Positions 31,950 to 43,663 of a stretch of DNA of 64,000 nucleotides are shown here, piece after piece. Where the stretch lies: assembly GCA_009602735.1 (NCBI GenBank), contig WELA01001079.1:1-64000 (forward strand). The letters run 5' to 3'. The position numbers and the translations under genes are program-made. This DNA comes from Mesotaenium endlicherianum. Taxonomy: Eukaryota; Streptophyta; Zygnematophyceae; Zygnematales; Mesotaeniaceae. How positions within the stretch are numbered: position 1 is the first letter of the stretch; every line of letters begins with the position of its first letter. The notes below the pieces were generated by a model. That model ran no database searches. It was not told the DNA's origin and was given only the letters and a program-made list of their open reading frames with translations.

Positions 31950-33320
31950 ACAGAATGAACAAGTTGGTAGTTTGCAGAAATCACGTCTAAGCAGCTTAAC
32001 AGGCAATGCCAAGTTCAAAGAAAATCGCCCTTGAAGGCTTTCGCTTAACTTCCACGAGTCACAGCTTACAAAACTCTGAACTGCACATCTATGCTGGCCT
32101 GGTCTGAGTTCTTTGCTCAACACCGCGCCTCAACAGCTCTTCACTAATTGGCTGGGCTCACTCAGTTCTTCGCTGAGAGATTTTGCTTGTTAATACTACT
32201 CTTGCTATCAGCAATTCGACAATGGAGACTTCTAAGAACTTGGAAACTAAGACAGCACTCACCATTTTAAGTCACCCTCGCACGCTGGTGGCGTTTGACC
32301 CAAATCTATGCTACTCTCCTAACAGATTCTATTCTGCAGCTCTCTACTTTCTACCAGCGAGATCCTCTCTTGGGAACTTTTGAGGTCTAACCATTCTATG
32401 ATACACTTTAGGACGAAATCTTCCAGCGTCGACAGAAGCGTGGCGCTCTGACTCTTCTATGGCCTTGGGAACTCCTTCTTCTTCGCGCTCCTTTTGCTTC
32501 TTTAGCTTCCTTCGACAACGATGCGAGCAAGAATGAGGCAGCTTCAGGCAGGGCTCGTGCCTTTCACAGGCACCACACATTATCCTCTCTCGAGAATGCC
32601 AGTGCTTAGCCACCGCGCTTAGCTTGCATGCCGTCCTTGCCCGGCAGTTCTCTCACAGCTTAGAAGTTGTCATTCAGCATGCATGCATGCATGCATTGGG
32701 ATTGTTGCGCGTGACCACTCAGCCTTCCAGCTGACAATCACGCCTATGTGGCTGGCTGACAGCGTTTAGGATGAACGCTCAGGCCGTGACCAGTCACCTG
32801 AGGGCCTAGCCGAGGCGGCACACGGCGCCCTTTGCAACATCCTTGCTGTACTTGGCTTGGATAGCCGATTGATCAGTATCTTTCCTGGCACTTGCTAGTC
32901 TGGCTCATTGCTGGTTCCATGTCCCTAGCCTTTCGGCTGACCACTCGGTCCACATCCGCATCCCATCCTGGGTGTGGGCGTGACGTGTCGTGACCACTTT
33001 GACAGTGACAACGACTTCAACATGCCCGCTGACTCGGTCCTCTGGTCGGTGAGTCAATACTGACTTCCCGAACCTGGGCGGCCGTGACTTGCGCTGCGCG
33101 TGCGGCACCGTCAAGTGGATAGCAGTCGCGACAATAATCGCGCAACACAATTATTTTGCTCCTACACGTCGAATTTTGAATAATTGGCGCTATCTAAAGG
33201 CGCTATATGCCCCCTCCTCCTGGGGGAAGTCACCCCCCCATGCCTGAGAGTCGCTACTTGCACCACAAGTGCTGCGCAGTCCAAGTGGTAGCCATCGCGA
33301 CATACATTGCTCTCCATTTT
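31950..33320. other. Region between element D2 and the maspardin gene
   Basis: No convincing coding sequence is seen. It may include the 5' LTR of D2, but I could not define its ends or a matching partner near 24,120. A small (GCAT)5 microsatellite is at 32,677-32,696. Confidence 0.4.
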
Positions 33321-33324
33321 CAAT

Positions 33325-33540
33325 CTTTGGAGCATGGGGTGGTAACTCCCCTCCAAAATTTGGGTGAAATAGCGCCCAGGATTCAAAGATGAAAAATAGC
33401 GACCTGAAATCAAAATTATGCAGTGAATTAGCGCCCTTAAATCAAGGAAATGTGGGTCAATAGCGACCTGAAATTAAACTTGGAAAATTTTAGTATTGGG
33501 AAAATTAGTGCCAGTTATCACCCCATGCTTTGGAGGGTAA
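33325..33540. repeat. MITE-like inverted repeat upstream of the maspardin gene
   Basis: The left arm GGAGCATGGGGTGGTAACT (about 33,330-33,348) is matched by the reverse of AGTTATCACCCCATGCTTT (about 33,516-33,534). The interior repeats AATAGCGCC/ATAGCGACCTGAAAT units several times. No open frame. The unit ends about 155 bp before the start codon of the next gene. Confidence 0.5.
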
Positions 33541-33695
33541 AATCAATATTTTGTACTTTTTTTGCGTGTGCCAGGAGGTTCGGAGTGCGTTATGACTATT
33601 TGGAGAATAAGTCTAAGGTTGCTGAACTTCTTCAGCAGGCTGAAGGTGAAATGGCTAGGACATCTGTACCGTGAGGAACCTCACTGTTTTAAGAC

Positions 33696-36195
33696 ATGGC
33701 TGTTGACTACCAGTACGGCCACTTCAGATCAATGGTTCCCGAGAACCAGATTACAGTAGGGCCGTCTGAACAAAGGTCCTTATCCTGTCTTGAATAATAA
33801 TCGATTTCATTCCTTTGGATAACTTACTGATGGCATGGCAGGGCAGTCTCGCGGTTTTTCGCTGCGTGTAATTGAGCTTCGCGGCGTCCTCCCATCTGTC
33901 CTTTTATATATGATATTAATTGCAATAGAGTTACTTCTATGTGTTTTCGTCAGTGTTATCGAAGGTGATGACCTTTTTCGAGGGGTGGCCTGTTTAGGTC
34001 TTTCTTCCTGTGCTGGCCCCCAATTGCTTACTAAATTCGCGTTGGCTGGTAGATTGCAGATGGAGGTACTACGACCATGGGCCAAAGTCAGTGCCTCCTG
34101 TTATTTTTCTGGGAGGCGTGGGAGTGACAGCAGATGTGTTTTATAGGCAGCTCCTTACGTTGGCTGGCTGGGGCTACAGAGGCATTGCTGTAGATTATCC
34201 GGCGCTATGGACGCACAAGCAGTGGCTCACAGCATTTGATCATTATCTTGATGTCCTTCGCCTGCACCAGGTCAGTGCTGACATTACATCATGTCTCGCT
34301 GTTCCAGTGCCCTGATAGATGATGCCCTGACCGAGCATTAAGTATATGGCTGGTATTTTAATTGGGGGTACAGGTGGATAGCGTTAGAATTCAATGTACG
34401 ACTTGGGTGTGATTGACGTCTTTCCCAAATTGATTTCGTGTTGTGCTCCGATGAGGCGCATTTTAAACCATTGAGATTTGAAATTAAGAATTGCCAATAA
34501 GTTGGCAGCTTAGCAAATGGCAGGTTTTGTTCAGGAACATCAACCTCACACAAGCAGGAGGGATATTACGGATGCTGATTGAAAAGTGCAGTGGTGCAAA
34601 AAATGAGTTACTTCTAGTGCGAGGTCGTAACTGAGGGGTGAGCAGGTGCACCTGTATGGAATGTCACTGGGAGGCTTTCTAGCTCAGCTGTATTGCCAGC
34701 ACAGGCCACGCAGGGTGCTGTCCGTGGTGCTGTCTAATACGTTCCTGGATACGCGCTTCTTCTTCCAGTCTTCTGGTGTCTGGTCAAAGGTGTAAGTTGC
34801 CTGCTTGCAGAGTCTATTTTCAGCTTTTTTTAAGTTTACTGCAGGTGCGAGTTCTCTATTGGTCAATAATGAGGTAAGGGCTTGCTATCCTGGCGTGCTC
34901 TGGATTGTAACGCTGCCTATTGGGATAAGCTCCTGGCACAGGTATATATGCCTTTGCTGTCTTGTGTCGAGGGTACACATGTTGGACGTTGGTGTGTCAG
35001 CTCCTGCTCATATACCTCAACTTAATTGGGTGACAGGTTTGCCTGGGCTCCGGATTTTGTGCTGAAGAGGCTTGTGCTGTCAGGGCTGCATCAGGGCCCC
35101 CACGAGGCCCTCACGGCTGAATCAATTGACTTTGTAGTGGCACACCTGGACAAGCTTGGACGTGCTGAGCTGGCAGCTCGCCTCTCTCTCAAGACCGAGG
35201 TTGCAGCCGTGGGGCGTCTGACCCTTTCAGATGTAAAGATTACAGTGATGGACAGCCTGGACTGTGTTTCAGTTCCACCTGCGCTCAAAGATGCTGTCTT
35301 CGAGCGCTACCCAAACGCAAGGCGTGCCACACTCAAGTCCGGCGGCGAGTTTCCTTCTCTGTGTAGGGCTGACGAGGTGGGCCTGCATCTAGTGCTGCAT
35401 TTGCGCCACGTGCATGCTGCACGCGTTGCTTGTGCTCCAGATGTTTTGGCTGACATGCAACTAAGGGACGTGCAAAAAGGCAGCCCATCTTCACATTGGG
35501 ATGGCAGGGGTGGAGGAGCAGCAGGACAAGGAGGGACAGTAGAAGGCAAACAGGAGCAATCAGAGATCAGCGACAAATGCATTTGCGAAAGGGAAAGGGG
35601 AGGCGGCGATTGGCATGCTTTGGCGCACCATGAAAGGCCTGCAGGTGACAGAGGCGGAGTCGCGGCAATGCTTCAGGGAAGGCACGAGAGCATCAGCAAT
35701 AGCATCAAGACAAGCACTTCCTCTGAATGTTCAAGTTTGCGAGCTGGGTGCAGACGGAAGCTGCTTATGGACGGTCGCAGCGCGAAGGGGTGGGCGGAGG
35801 ACGCCAGCCACTTGCAAGATTGGGCTGACGCTGACCATCCTCTGTCGTCCGTAACAGGAGGTGCTATTGCTGGCGTTAAGATTGTGACTCCGAACGACCT
35901 GTTGCAGGTCACCCAAAATGTAATGCACAAGACTACGGAGAACATAGACTTGAACAACAACGGGCGCACGTCATACCGGGGGGTAGAGGATGAGAAAGGT
36001 GAGGGCGAGAAGCTTTCAGGTAGCACAAGGAATTTAGGGGGTCCTGCGGATATCGGCAGGAGTCATGTACCAGGGGGGGATAAGAACAGAGGCAGAGGCT
36101 TGCTGGCCTGCGACAAGAAGCACCAGCAGTATCAGGAAAGGAATGTGGACAGGTACCGGAAGAGCAATCCAGTTGTTTGGCTTCCATCCTCTTAA
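33696..36195 (+). CDS. SPG21: Maspardin (SPG21/ACP33-type alpha/beta-hydrolase fold protein), four exons
   Basis: Exons: 33,696-33,775, 34,060-34,270, 34,646-34,791 and 35,037-36,195. All introns are GT-AG, the phases agree, and the coding length is 1,596 nt (531 residues). Exon 1 gives MAVDYQYGHFRSMVPENQ, the usual hydrophobic N-terminus. Exon 2 has WRYYDHGPKSVPP and GVGVTADVFYRQLLTLAGWG. Exon 3 has VHLYGMSLGGFLAQL with the GxSxG elbow (Ser 104). Exon 4 has FAWAPDFVLKRLVL, YPNARRATLKSGGEFP (237-252) and HLVLHLRHVH. The sequence is nearest to plant maspardin, a cytosolic/endosomal protein whose human form binds CD4 and is lost in Mast syndrome; its plant role is not settled. The conserved part ends near residue 287. 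About 244 further residues (Gly/Ser/Lys-rich, probably disordered) are in the last exon; a missed intron there is possible. A 7-codon upstream ORF (33,651-33,674) precedes the start. Confidence 0.88.
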
Positions 36196-37387
36196 CCTCC
36201 TGGTGCGTCCCTGGTGCGTCAAAGGAACTCAGTTGAGGGCTTAGGCTGGAGTACAATAGAGAGCAGTGGATGAGCTTAGATTCTCTTTACATACCGCCCT
36301 CCTCTGTTGTCGAGGCCGCTATCTGCAGGCCATCTCTTACCTCAGAAGATAGGTTGAAGGTTTGTGGCGTGCATTCTGAAGATAGCTTTAGAACGGAGAG
36401 CAGGAGTCTAAGTCCACAAGCCGGAGGCTGTTGTAGCGGAGGACAGATGCCCCCAGAAAGCAAAATTTTGTATATCGTGAAGGGTATTCAGGATGGAGAA
36501 ACTTCGATTGCAGGTTCTCATGACGTGGATGTCTATTGGTTCTGAGCAACTATGGCGGAAAACGTTCAATTGGAAATAGCACATGGGTGTACAGTCTAAT
36601 TGAAAGCTGGGGTACTGCTTGTAGGAAATGGGTAGTTTTACTTAAGTGGCTCTGCTTTGTTTGAAATAACTCTTTGAAGGTACTCATTTGGATGATTTCT
36701 TTGAGTTATAGCCTCCGAAACAATACATCCTACAACAATGAGGTCCATGATCTGTTGACTTGCTATGGATATTGCTGTGCCTACTGAGGCTACTTTAAAT
36801 GTCGCCTGTGTCCATCGAGTACTCGTAATGTGTCAAAATAGAGGAGGGGAATCATCCGCACGTGACTACTCCACTACGTGGAGAGCGTTGTAAAAGGCAC
36901 TGATGAGCAAATATATATGGCTCGCTTACTTTGTATGCTGTGTCAGTAATTCATAGTGCATGCTCATTTAATTCCCCTGAATTTCACAAATGCACCACAT
37001 CAATGGTGCTGCATTTGGAAATCATAGCGGACTTTAAGAATCACACGACAATCCACAAGCTGAGGCACAGGCCAGTGTGTGCAGCTACGTCTGTAGAGCA
37101 CAAACTTGGGCTTGTTCCAAAAGGTATGCCCTGCAATAAAAGTTGTCCACGTCCATTGCATGGCAGGAATAGAAATGGGTTTCCCGAGCAACCTTGGAAA
37201 ACCTGGTGAGTGATCCACCGAGCAAACCGCACTCGTAGGTTTCCACTTTGTAGTTTTGGGTTATGACCCCTCGAAGTGAAGGTGTTTTATTGCGAAACAA
37301 CTGGGCACGACCAAATCAGAGAGAAAGAGCGAGAAAAATGTATCTCTCGACAGCCTTGCAATGATTTTGGCCCCTCCAAAACGACAC
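36196..37387. other. 3' flank of the maspardin gene
   Basis: It probably includes the 3' untranslated region. A 91-residue open frame (36,270-36,545, +) has no recognisable domain. No repeat or RNA gene is seen. The stretch ends at the left end of transposon copy 1. Confidence 0.4.
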
Positions 37388-38099
37388 ACATGCACCACGC
37401 GCGGGCCAAATCACGCGACAATTGATTTTGGCGCTGGGGGTACCAATTCGGTACCGATCGGTCTCACTCGCGACTCTTTTGACAAAGTTAAGAACGCGTT
37501 GCAGCAGCTCACTTATCTTCTTCATAATTCTCTGTACACTCTCTTAGCACTTACAAGTCCTAATTAAAAGTTGTTAAGCACTTAAGGGCAAACACCTCAC
37601 AACAAAAAAAAAGACTTGAGACGAAGTGTGGAGGCATTGACGACTAAATGAAAGTGGCGGATTCACAAGAGTAGAGCCTATAAAAGGTATACTATGGCTC
37701 TTTTTGCTGCACTCTTGCCCCATTAACATTCAGCACTGTTATTCATAATGTTTGTTATTTGCTATAAAAGAATCGCAGATGGGTTTAGGACATGTCCACC
37801 CCGTGAATTTGTGGACAAATTCGTATAGACGTATTTCAAGACGATTTTGTGAGGAGGGTACGAGCGGCCTGGGAAACGCAGGGAAATGTAGGTGTCAACA
37901 TAAGCAACATAAGAAGGGAAGAAAATCATTTTTACTTCACTTTTGCCTTGGGGGCAGGTTGGGACCAAATTGGGGGCAGATTTTAGGGATGGGGGCAGAT
38001 TTTAGGATATTCATTACTTGATTACACAACAAGTTCTTATACTTACCTGAGCAGTAATAGTCCAGTATTAGTACTACGTTACTCATTATTCACCTCTTA

Positions 38100-39183
38100 A
38101 CTTCTTTTCTTTTGGAGTGGGGCTAGGACTGTCAGAACCAGGCCGGAAACATCGCCCTATGTAACATGGCATCATACCCCAACTACTGTAGCAACTGTGG
38201 TGCAGCATGAGGTGTGGGACTTCTTTACAGTCAGAAGTGGAACAAGTCTTTCACGCGGGCTGTAGAAGTGAACCCTATGGGCTGGCTTGTTAACTATACG
38301 TGTCTATAGGAGGATAGACTCTACTCCTCAAGCAAGTGTCCGCATTAGTGATGTGAATGTGCCTAAGAACTTGTTTGAGACTCTCTTTGCAAATGTAGGC
38401 AAAGAAGTTCCCCATATGTGGCTGCCAAATTGCTTCCAAAATCAAGAGAGGTGGAAACTATTATCCCCCCTTTTTTCATGGAATGGAGGATGAACAAGTC
38501 TGGAGAGAAAACTCTCACTTTAAAGCTTTCATCTTCAATTTTAAACACGGGGGGGCATGTTGTGATGGCCCTTGACCAGTGGTATGATAGACTTGTTTAG
38601 AAGGCACATCATCATATTGACACTAGCACTCATATACGATATAGACTTGCTGATTACCCTCTTAGGATGCAAGCAAATGGGCTTGAAGTGAAGGATGCCA
38701 TGATAGAACCAGCACAACTTTCAAGCGCTATCCTGCAGAAGGAACAAGAGAGAATTAAGAGAGAGAGAGAACTATAAGAGAGCTTGTGAGTTGCAAGAAG
38801 CTGCTGATTTAACAACTCGTGAGTTGAGAATGCAAAGGTTACAAGATATGTGCACACCTGCTAAAAGAAAAGCAAATTCTGATGCTCCTTTTGCACCTCA
38901 ACCTCCTACCACCTCTAAGCTAGCTAAGCAAGCTGCTATACAAGTCACGAGAGAGGCAAGAGCTAAGGTTGCAAATGAAGTGAGGCAAGTGCTTCAACGC
39001 AGAGAAGAGGAAAATTGGTTGATTGCGCAACAAGAGAAGGAGCATGCTCAAGCAATGCAAGTTTTGGTAAGAGAAAGCAAGCACTTGTCATCAAAAGAGC
39101 TTATGAAGAGAGCGCGTGAGGTAGCTGCCAACAGGAGAAAGACTCCAGCAGGTGAGGTGCACATATACATATTATACATTTAA
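38100..39183 (+). pseudogene. Plus-strand gene of transposon copy 1
   Basis: Pieces include an N-terminal C-x2-C...C-x2-C pattern (CSNCG near 38,190, followed by a second Cys pair in the better copy at 51,510-51,600) that suggests a zinc ribbon. Next come SSSILNTGGHVVMALDQWYD near 38,540, and a 130-residue frame 38,791-39,183. That frame is rich in Arg, Lys, Glu and Ala with a predicted long helix (EVRQVLQRREEENWLIAQQE). The reading frame is interrupted, by introns or decay. I do not recognise the protein. It could be a DNA-binding accessory protein of the transposon. Confidence 0.45.
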
Positions 39184-39229
39184 CATACTGGTTCCTTCCT
39201 ACACTAAGCATGTTTTCTAGCTACTCTAC

Positions 39230-41300
39230 TTCTCCACCTTCTTCTTCTATGACCGTTGGATCAGATATCGTTACAACTGATGCCAGCGGTCGTCGCTTGA
39301 ACACCACCTCCTTCCTCTTTTGTCATTCTTTTCTACTCAATGGTGGCTCTATGATGGTAGATAGAGCTCTCTTCCCATTCTCTTAATGTGTTGCCTGGCC
39401 TATTCTCCCTTTACTGTACACTCGTCCTGTAGCATCCACCATCACCTTCTTGTTGTTAATCTTGGCTAATTTCCTCCATTGATGCAATGCCTCTATACCT
39501 TGTCCACTAAATTGATCTTGGTCCCCATGTATCCTGATCATATTTCCTATATGGCACTTCAATATGTGTATGTACTCAGTAATGTGGTCTGCTGCGCAAG
39601 CTACTACAAACTTGTCCTCAAAGTCTTCAGCAAGGGCCTCCACAAGAGAAGCTTTAGCTTCTCTCTCGTCGCCCGTGTCTAGTGCCGATATTGGCTCCAT
39701 AAGGGCAGCCAAGCACACTCCATAAGCACCTCATGCTTCTAACACGGCTTGTAGCTGTTCTGCATCATCAGGCTGGTTACAGAAGACACACTCTGCCAGC
39801 TCTAGAAAGTACTCGAGGAGGCGATGGCTGTCCCCTCTAATGAAGCTTCGCATGGCTGTCCTATTTCTCTTCTCTCCTTTCTTCAAGGCCTTCACAGCCT
39901 CCTTAGGTGTTGATGCCTTCACCTTCTCTTTGAAGAGCTTGTAGAATTCATCCTATTTGGCTTGCCTCGGTGGTAAGAATGCATGCAAAGTTCTCTCATA
40001 AAGTGTAGTTGAGATTCTTAAGTTCAAGTGCAGTACGCATACAACACAGTCATTAGGAGATATGTTAAACAATGGTGGCTTCTTGTGTCTCTGTCCTTGG
40101 TGCTGGAGCAAGTATTCCAATCTTGCCTTAGTGCTCTCCTTCTCTGGCTTGCCTCGTGTCGTCTTCATGATGTCCTTGTCCAGGTCTGACATACTCTCAG
40201 AATGTTTTGAGCAGTGTGGACACGTCATCGACTAACTTGCCCAAGTCAGGAGCGTGAGCTGCAGCCTTCATCCCCTCCAAGTTGCAAAGGGCACCGCGGT
40301 GACACCTGTCGTGGATGTCCTTCGACGTGCAAAGGCACCATAAGCACGGGTACGTTGAGCTTGCTCCAGTCAGCCCAAACAAGCTGTTACTAAATTCATA
40401 ATCGCCACCCTGATAGAACTTGACTCTGAAGAGGTCCTCTCGTAAATGCAGGCGTGCTGTAGTAACAGTGCCTATTTGCTCCAGCAGCCTTGAAGACACT
40501 CCCTGTATGCTATTGTAGTCATCCTGACCTTCAAAGCATACGAGGGTGCAGGTATTAGCTGCTGATTTTCTCCTTTGTTCTCATTTTGACAGCTATTGTA
40601 ATCTGGTCTACTTCCCGGTGTAGTGCTGCTGCGTCTCCTACAAGCTGGCATCTGCACCCTTACTACTCTTCCTGGTTGGAGCTGCCATTGTACTATGTGT
40701 AGTCAAAAAGTTTCTGACAATGACAAGGTCACTGCCAGCCCATCTGTACTCTCTTGAGGTCCCACACTTCGCTGCCAAGTTCTTTACTTTCCTCCTAGAA
40801 GGCAGCTAGGGAAGGGGAATCTTGGTGTTCTTGATGTACTTGAGCTCCCATAGTCCTGTTGCTTGGAGTATGTCTTTGACATGATGTTGAAAAGCATTTG
40901 GGATTGCTCCTCAAGAAGCTTCAACTTTATTTCATAGCCAGGCCTATCCGTCATTCCACTGCTCCTGTATTTGCTTCGCTATGGCCTCCTCTATAACTGG
41001 CAAATCGGTTGTAATAGCTACCAGCATGAGTTGTTCTCTGGCTTGTTCAAGGCTTTCAATAACTTGCTCATGTTTGTCTCACATCCAAACTCGCCCCCCA
41101 TAATAGCTTCAGGTCATTGCTCATTCTTTGCCATGTTTTTGCAGATTCTCCACCTACTCTACGACGCTTTGCTAGAGGAGTTTGAGAGGCTGCCATTCAC
41201 ACCTTTTGCTTTAGGTACCTTATCTCTCTTCTAGCTCCTCTCAAGTCTTTCTTCATGCCCATGAAGTGCCGAGCAACCTATACCTCCCTATCGGTTGTTT
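39230..41300 (-). pseudogene. Minus-strand transposase-like gene of copy 1
   Basis: From N to C: a Lys/Arg-rich leader (near 41,250-40,600), then RVKFYQGGDYEFSNSLFG, LTGASSTYPCLWCLC with a Cys pair, a second Cys/His cluster CPHCSKH, then VLHLNLRIST near 40,010, FCNQPDDAEQLQ, and near the end FSGQGIEALHQWRK. This succession (GGD.KF, YPC.WC, LHL.LRI, SGQG.E) recalls large uncharacterised proteins spread through many invertebrate and protist genomes as repeats; that comparison is from memory. Several stops and frame changes interrupt this copy. Its 3' end faces that of the plus-strand gene. Confidence 0.45.
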
Positions 41301-43663
41301 TCGTGTTCACGCTTCTGTTTTCTTTTGTATACATTAGCATTTGAAACCTGTATCTCTTTACTTTGCTCTCTAGCCTCTTTGAAGTATCTACAAGTGCTTT
41401 CTCAACACTTCTTTTCTTCCTCTACAAGAATCTGCCACCTGTTCCTCTAGGCATGTTTGTGGTTGTCTGCAGTCTTGGTCATATCACTTTATTGGGTTGA
41501 CCTTGATTCTTTTTGGCTCTTGGGATGGGATGGGTTCATGATGGGACACAAACTCAACTAGATCCATGATGAAAAATACCTTCTGTATAAATGTATAGGC
41601 GGATGGGTAGGTAGGTAGGTGGTAAAATGTTAATTCACTAGATTTTGGGCATTTTTTGATTTTTTGATTTTAAATTTAATTGTTTTTTTTAATATGATCC
41701 GAGAAAACCTTTATTTAAGCATGTAAAGATCACTTGTGCCTACACACCAAAAATGTGGCATAGATTGAAATGCACATGTAGCACGACTTATGCGAGTGAG
41801 AAAACTAAAATGGCAATTATTCTACGAGTACTCCTCATTAAACTTCAGAAAACTCTTCAAGTCCGAAAACACCTTCAAATTTCAATCTTGAAACTGTTCT
41901 GCAATCCTCTTAAATAGAAGAATAGTCATGCAAATTTATAGCTTCAAACAATGCCAGGTTGTTAATATATGCCAATGAACACATGCATTAAAAAGAGTCA
42001 CCTTTCAAGAAGTAGACAACTTATCGCCTACTTTTGCATATATTGCTCATGGGCCCTATCTTGGGCTTTGGTGCTTAGAATGGGCTGTAACTTGACTAGT
42101 AGCACTATGGGAGGGTGTGGAATCTAGTACAATCATTTTCACTTGTACTCCAAGTGTTTCTGCATTGTACGGATTGGCATGCTTCACTTGTGCGAGAAAC
42201 TCCATACGTCACATTTTGGAGGCTTACAGCCTGGTGTAGTTTGATGCAAATTGAATTTTTACTCTTTCATGGCTACCTGGTTGGATCCTTAATGCCTCTT
42301 CAAATATTGGGGAGAATTAAGAAAGTGGAATACAACCTAACACTAGGTTTATTGCTTGTGGAACCAGAAATGACGCCACTGGAAGCTGTTTTTGAATGGT
42401 CATACTAAAATCGGTCCTAATGTGGTGCAAGCAAGCCGTACATGTCCACATTCACAGTTACATGAGCTTTCTAGCCATATAGTTATGCCGGTTTTAGCGC
42501 CGGTACTTAAAGGTACTTTTTGTACTTTCACTGAGATTGCACGCGCGCAAGGAAAAAAAATATTTTCTTCCGGCGCAATACCCGGGAAACTACAGCATAT
42601 ATGGGCTTGCTGATTTTTCCTCGCCTATCCTATGATATGCATAGTGCATAGCACTTCATAAATCTGCAATTTATCCATTACACACACACCAGCAACCTCC
42701 CAAACTTTGGTGTCAAAATTGAGACCAGGTCTTTCTTGGGTGACTCCAAAACTTTAGTGACAGTGTTCAACCAGATAAACATTTTTTAACATTGCTTCAA
42801 AAATACTTCATGCATTTCGTTGATACCTTTTTAAATGTGTTGACTTCTTACTTAACAAGCATGTTGCACCAATAACGCTTCAAAAATCTACGATTGGAAC
42901 AATAGGGCATTTGATGTGCAAGCCCCAAGAGTCGAGGCATTGCAAGACAAAGTTTATGCATCCTTTTCACAATAAAGTATTGAGTGTTTGTATAGAAACA
43001 TGCTACAGAAAATAGGCTGATAGTGGTGTTGTTTATGGTTCTAGAACCACATTTGGCACCATCGTCTACCTAGTGTTAAGGCCATCGGTATGGAGTGTGA
43101 GTATGAAATATTTCTGAAATTATCTCTTTCTTTTGCAGATATCAGTTTGTGTGCATATCTTGAGTCTCATTACATGGATTGACCCGGATCTTCACCAAGA
43201 GCAATATGAGAGCATGAAAAAATCACTGAATCAATTTGCAGATCCGTACTACAAATATATCGCATTTTACGGACTGCCACTCTTCACATGTGTGAAATGC
43301 GCCACATGGCACACTTTGGAGGCCCATAACTTGAAGGGATTTTACGAATTTTTTTAATTTTTTTTTCTTGGCCTATAAGGGTTCTTAGTAGCCTCTAAAA
43401 AATGGAAGTGTTTGGACAACTGATGGTCATTTGTGTAAGGCAGCAAGAATAAGACAAAGTGAGTGTTTCCAGTTTTGTCGACAAATGCTTCACTTTCACT
43501 GAAAGTGCAATGACTTATGGAGAATATGTCAGCTGTGTTTGAAACTAAAGGGAGGTTTGCTAATATGAGTTTTTTATCACATTCTCAAAGTTTAGACCAT
43601 TCCGACAAAACCGTCGCAAAAAAGTACTTAAGTGTCAAAAAAATGGGCATTTGGGCTGCATGT

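Larger units (their letters stand above)
24120..31950 (-). mobile_element. DNMT- and PHD-bearing Ty3-like retroelement D2
   Basis: This is the best preserved DNMT element in the window, read on the minus strand. Parts in order: gag with two CCHC-like knuckles (31,880-30,150), aspartic protease (about 29,700-29,300) joined in one reading stretch to a cytosine-5 DNMT (28,990-28,058), an acidic/helical linker (27,835-26,900), RNase H (26,420-25,981), integrase (25,980-24,590) and a PHD-type zinc finger (about 24,650-24,450). I found no clear reverse transcriptase. Outer limits are approximate since no LTR pair was identified. It is old, with many breaks. Confidence 0.75.
37388..43663. mobile_element. 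Unnamed DNA transposon, copy 1 (about 6.3 kb)
   Basis: The ends are ACATGCACCACGCGCGGG on the left and GGGCTGCATGT on the right, giving a short inverted repeat ACATGCASCC. Sequence similarity to copy 2 (45,102-56,487) starts and stops at exactly these points. Inside are a plus-strand gene (about 38,100-39,183) and a convergent minus-strand gene (about 41,300-39,200), then about 2.3 kb of AT-rich noncoding sequence to the right end. No target duplication is visible at this copy. The family cannot be named from what I see: the ends are neither CACTA nor CAGGG type. Confidence 0.7.

Noticed and set aside
36270-36545. 91-residue plus-strand frame downstream of maspardin
   Set aside because: No recognisable domain, low coding character, most likely 3' untranslated sequence; not supported as a separate gene.
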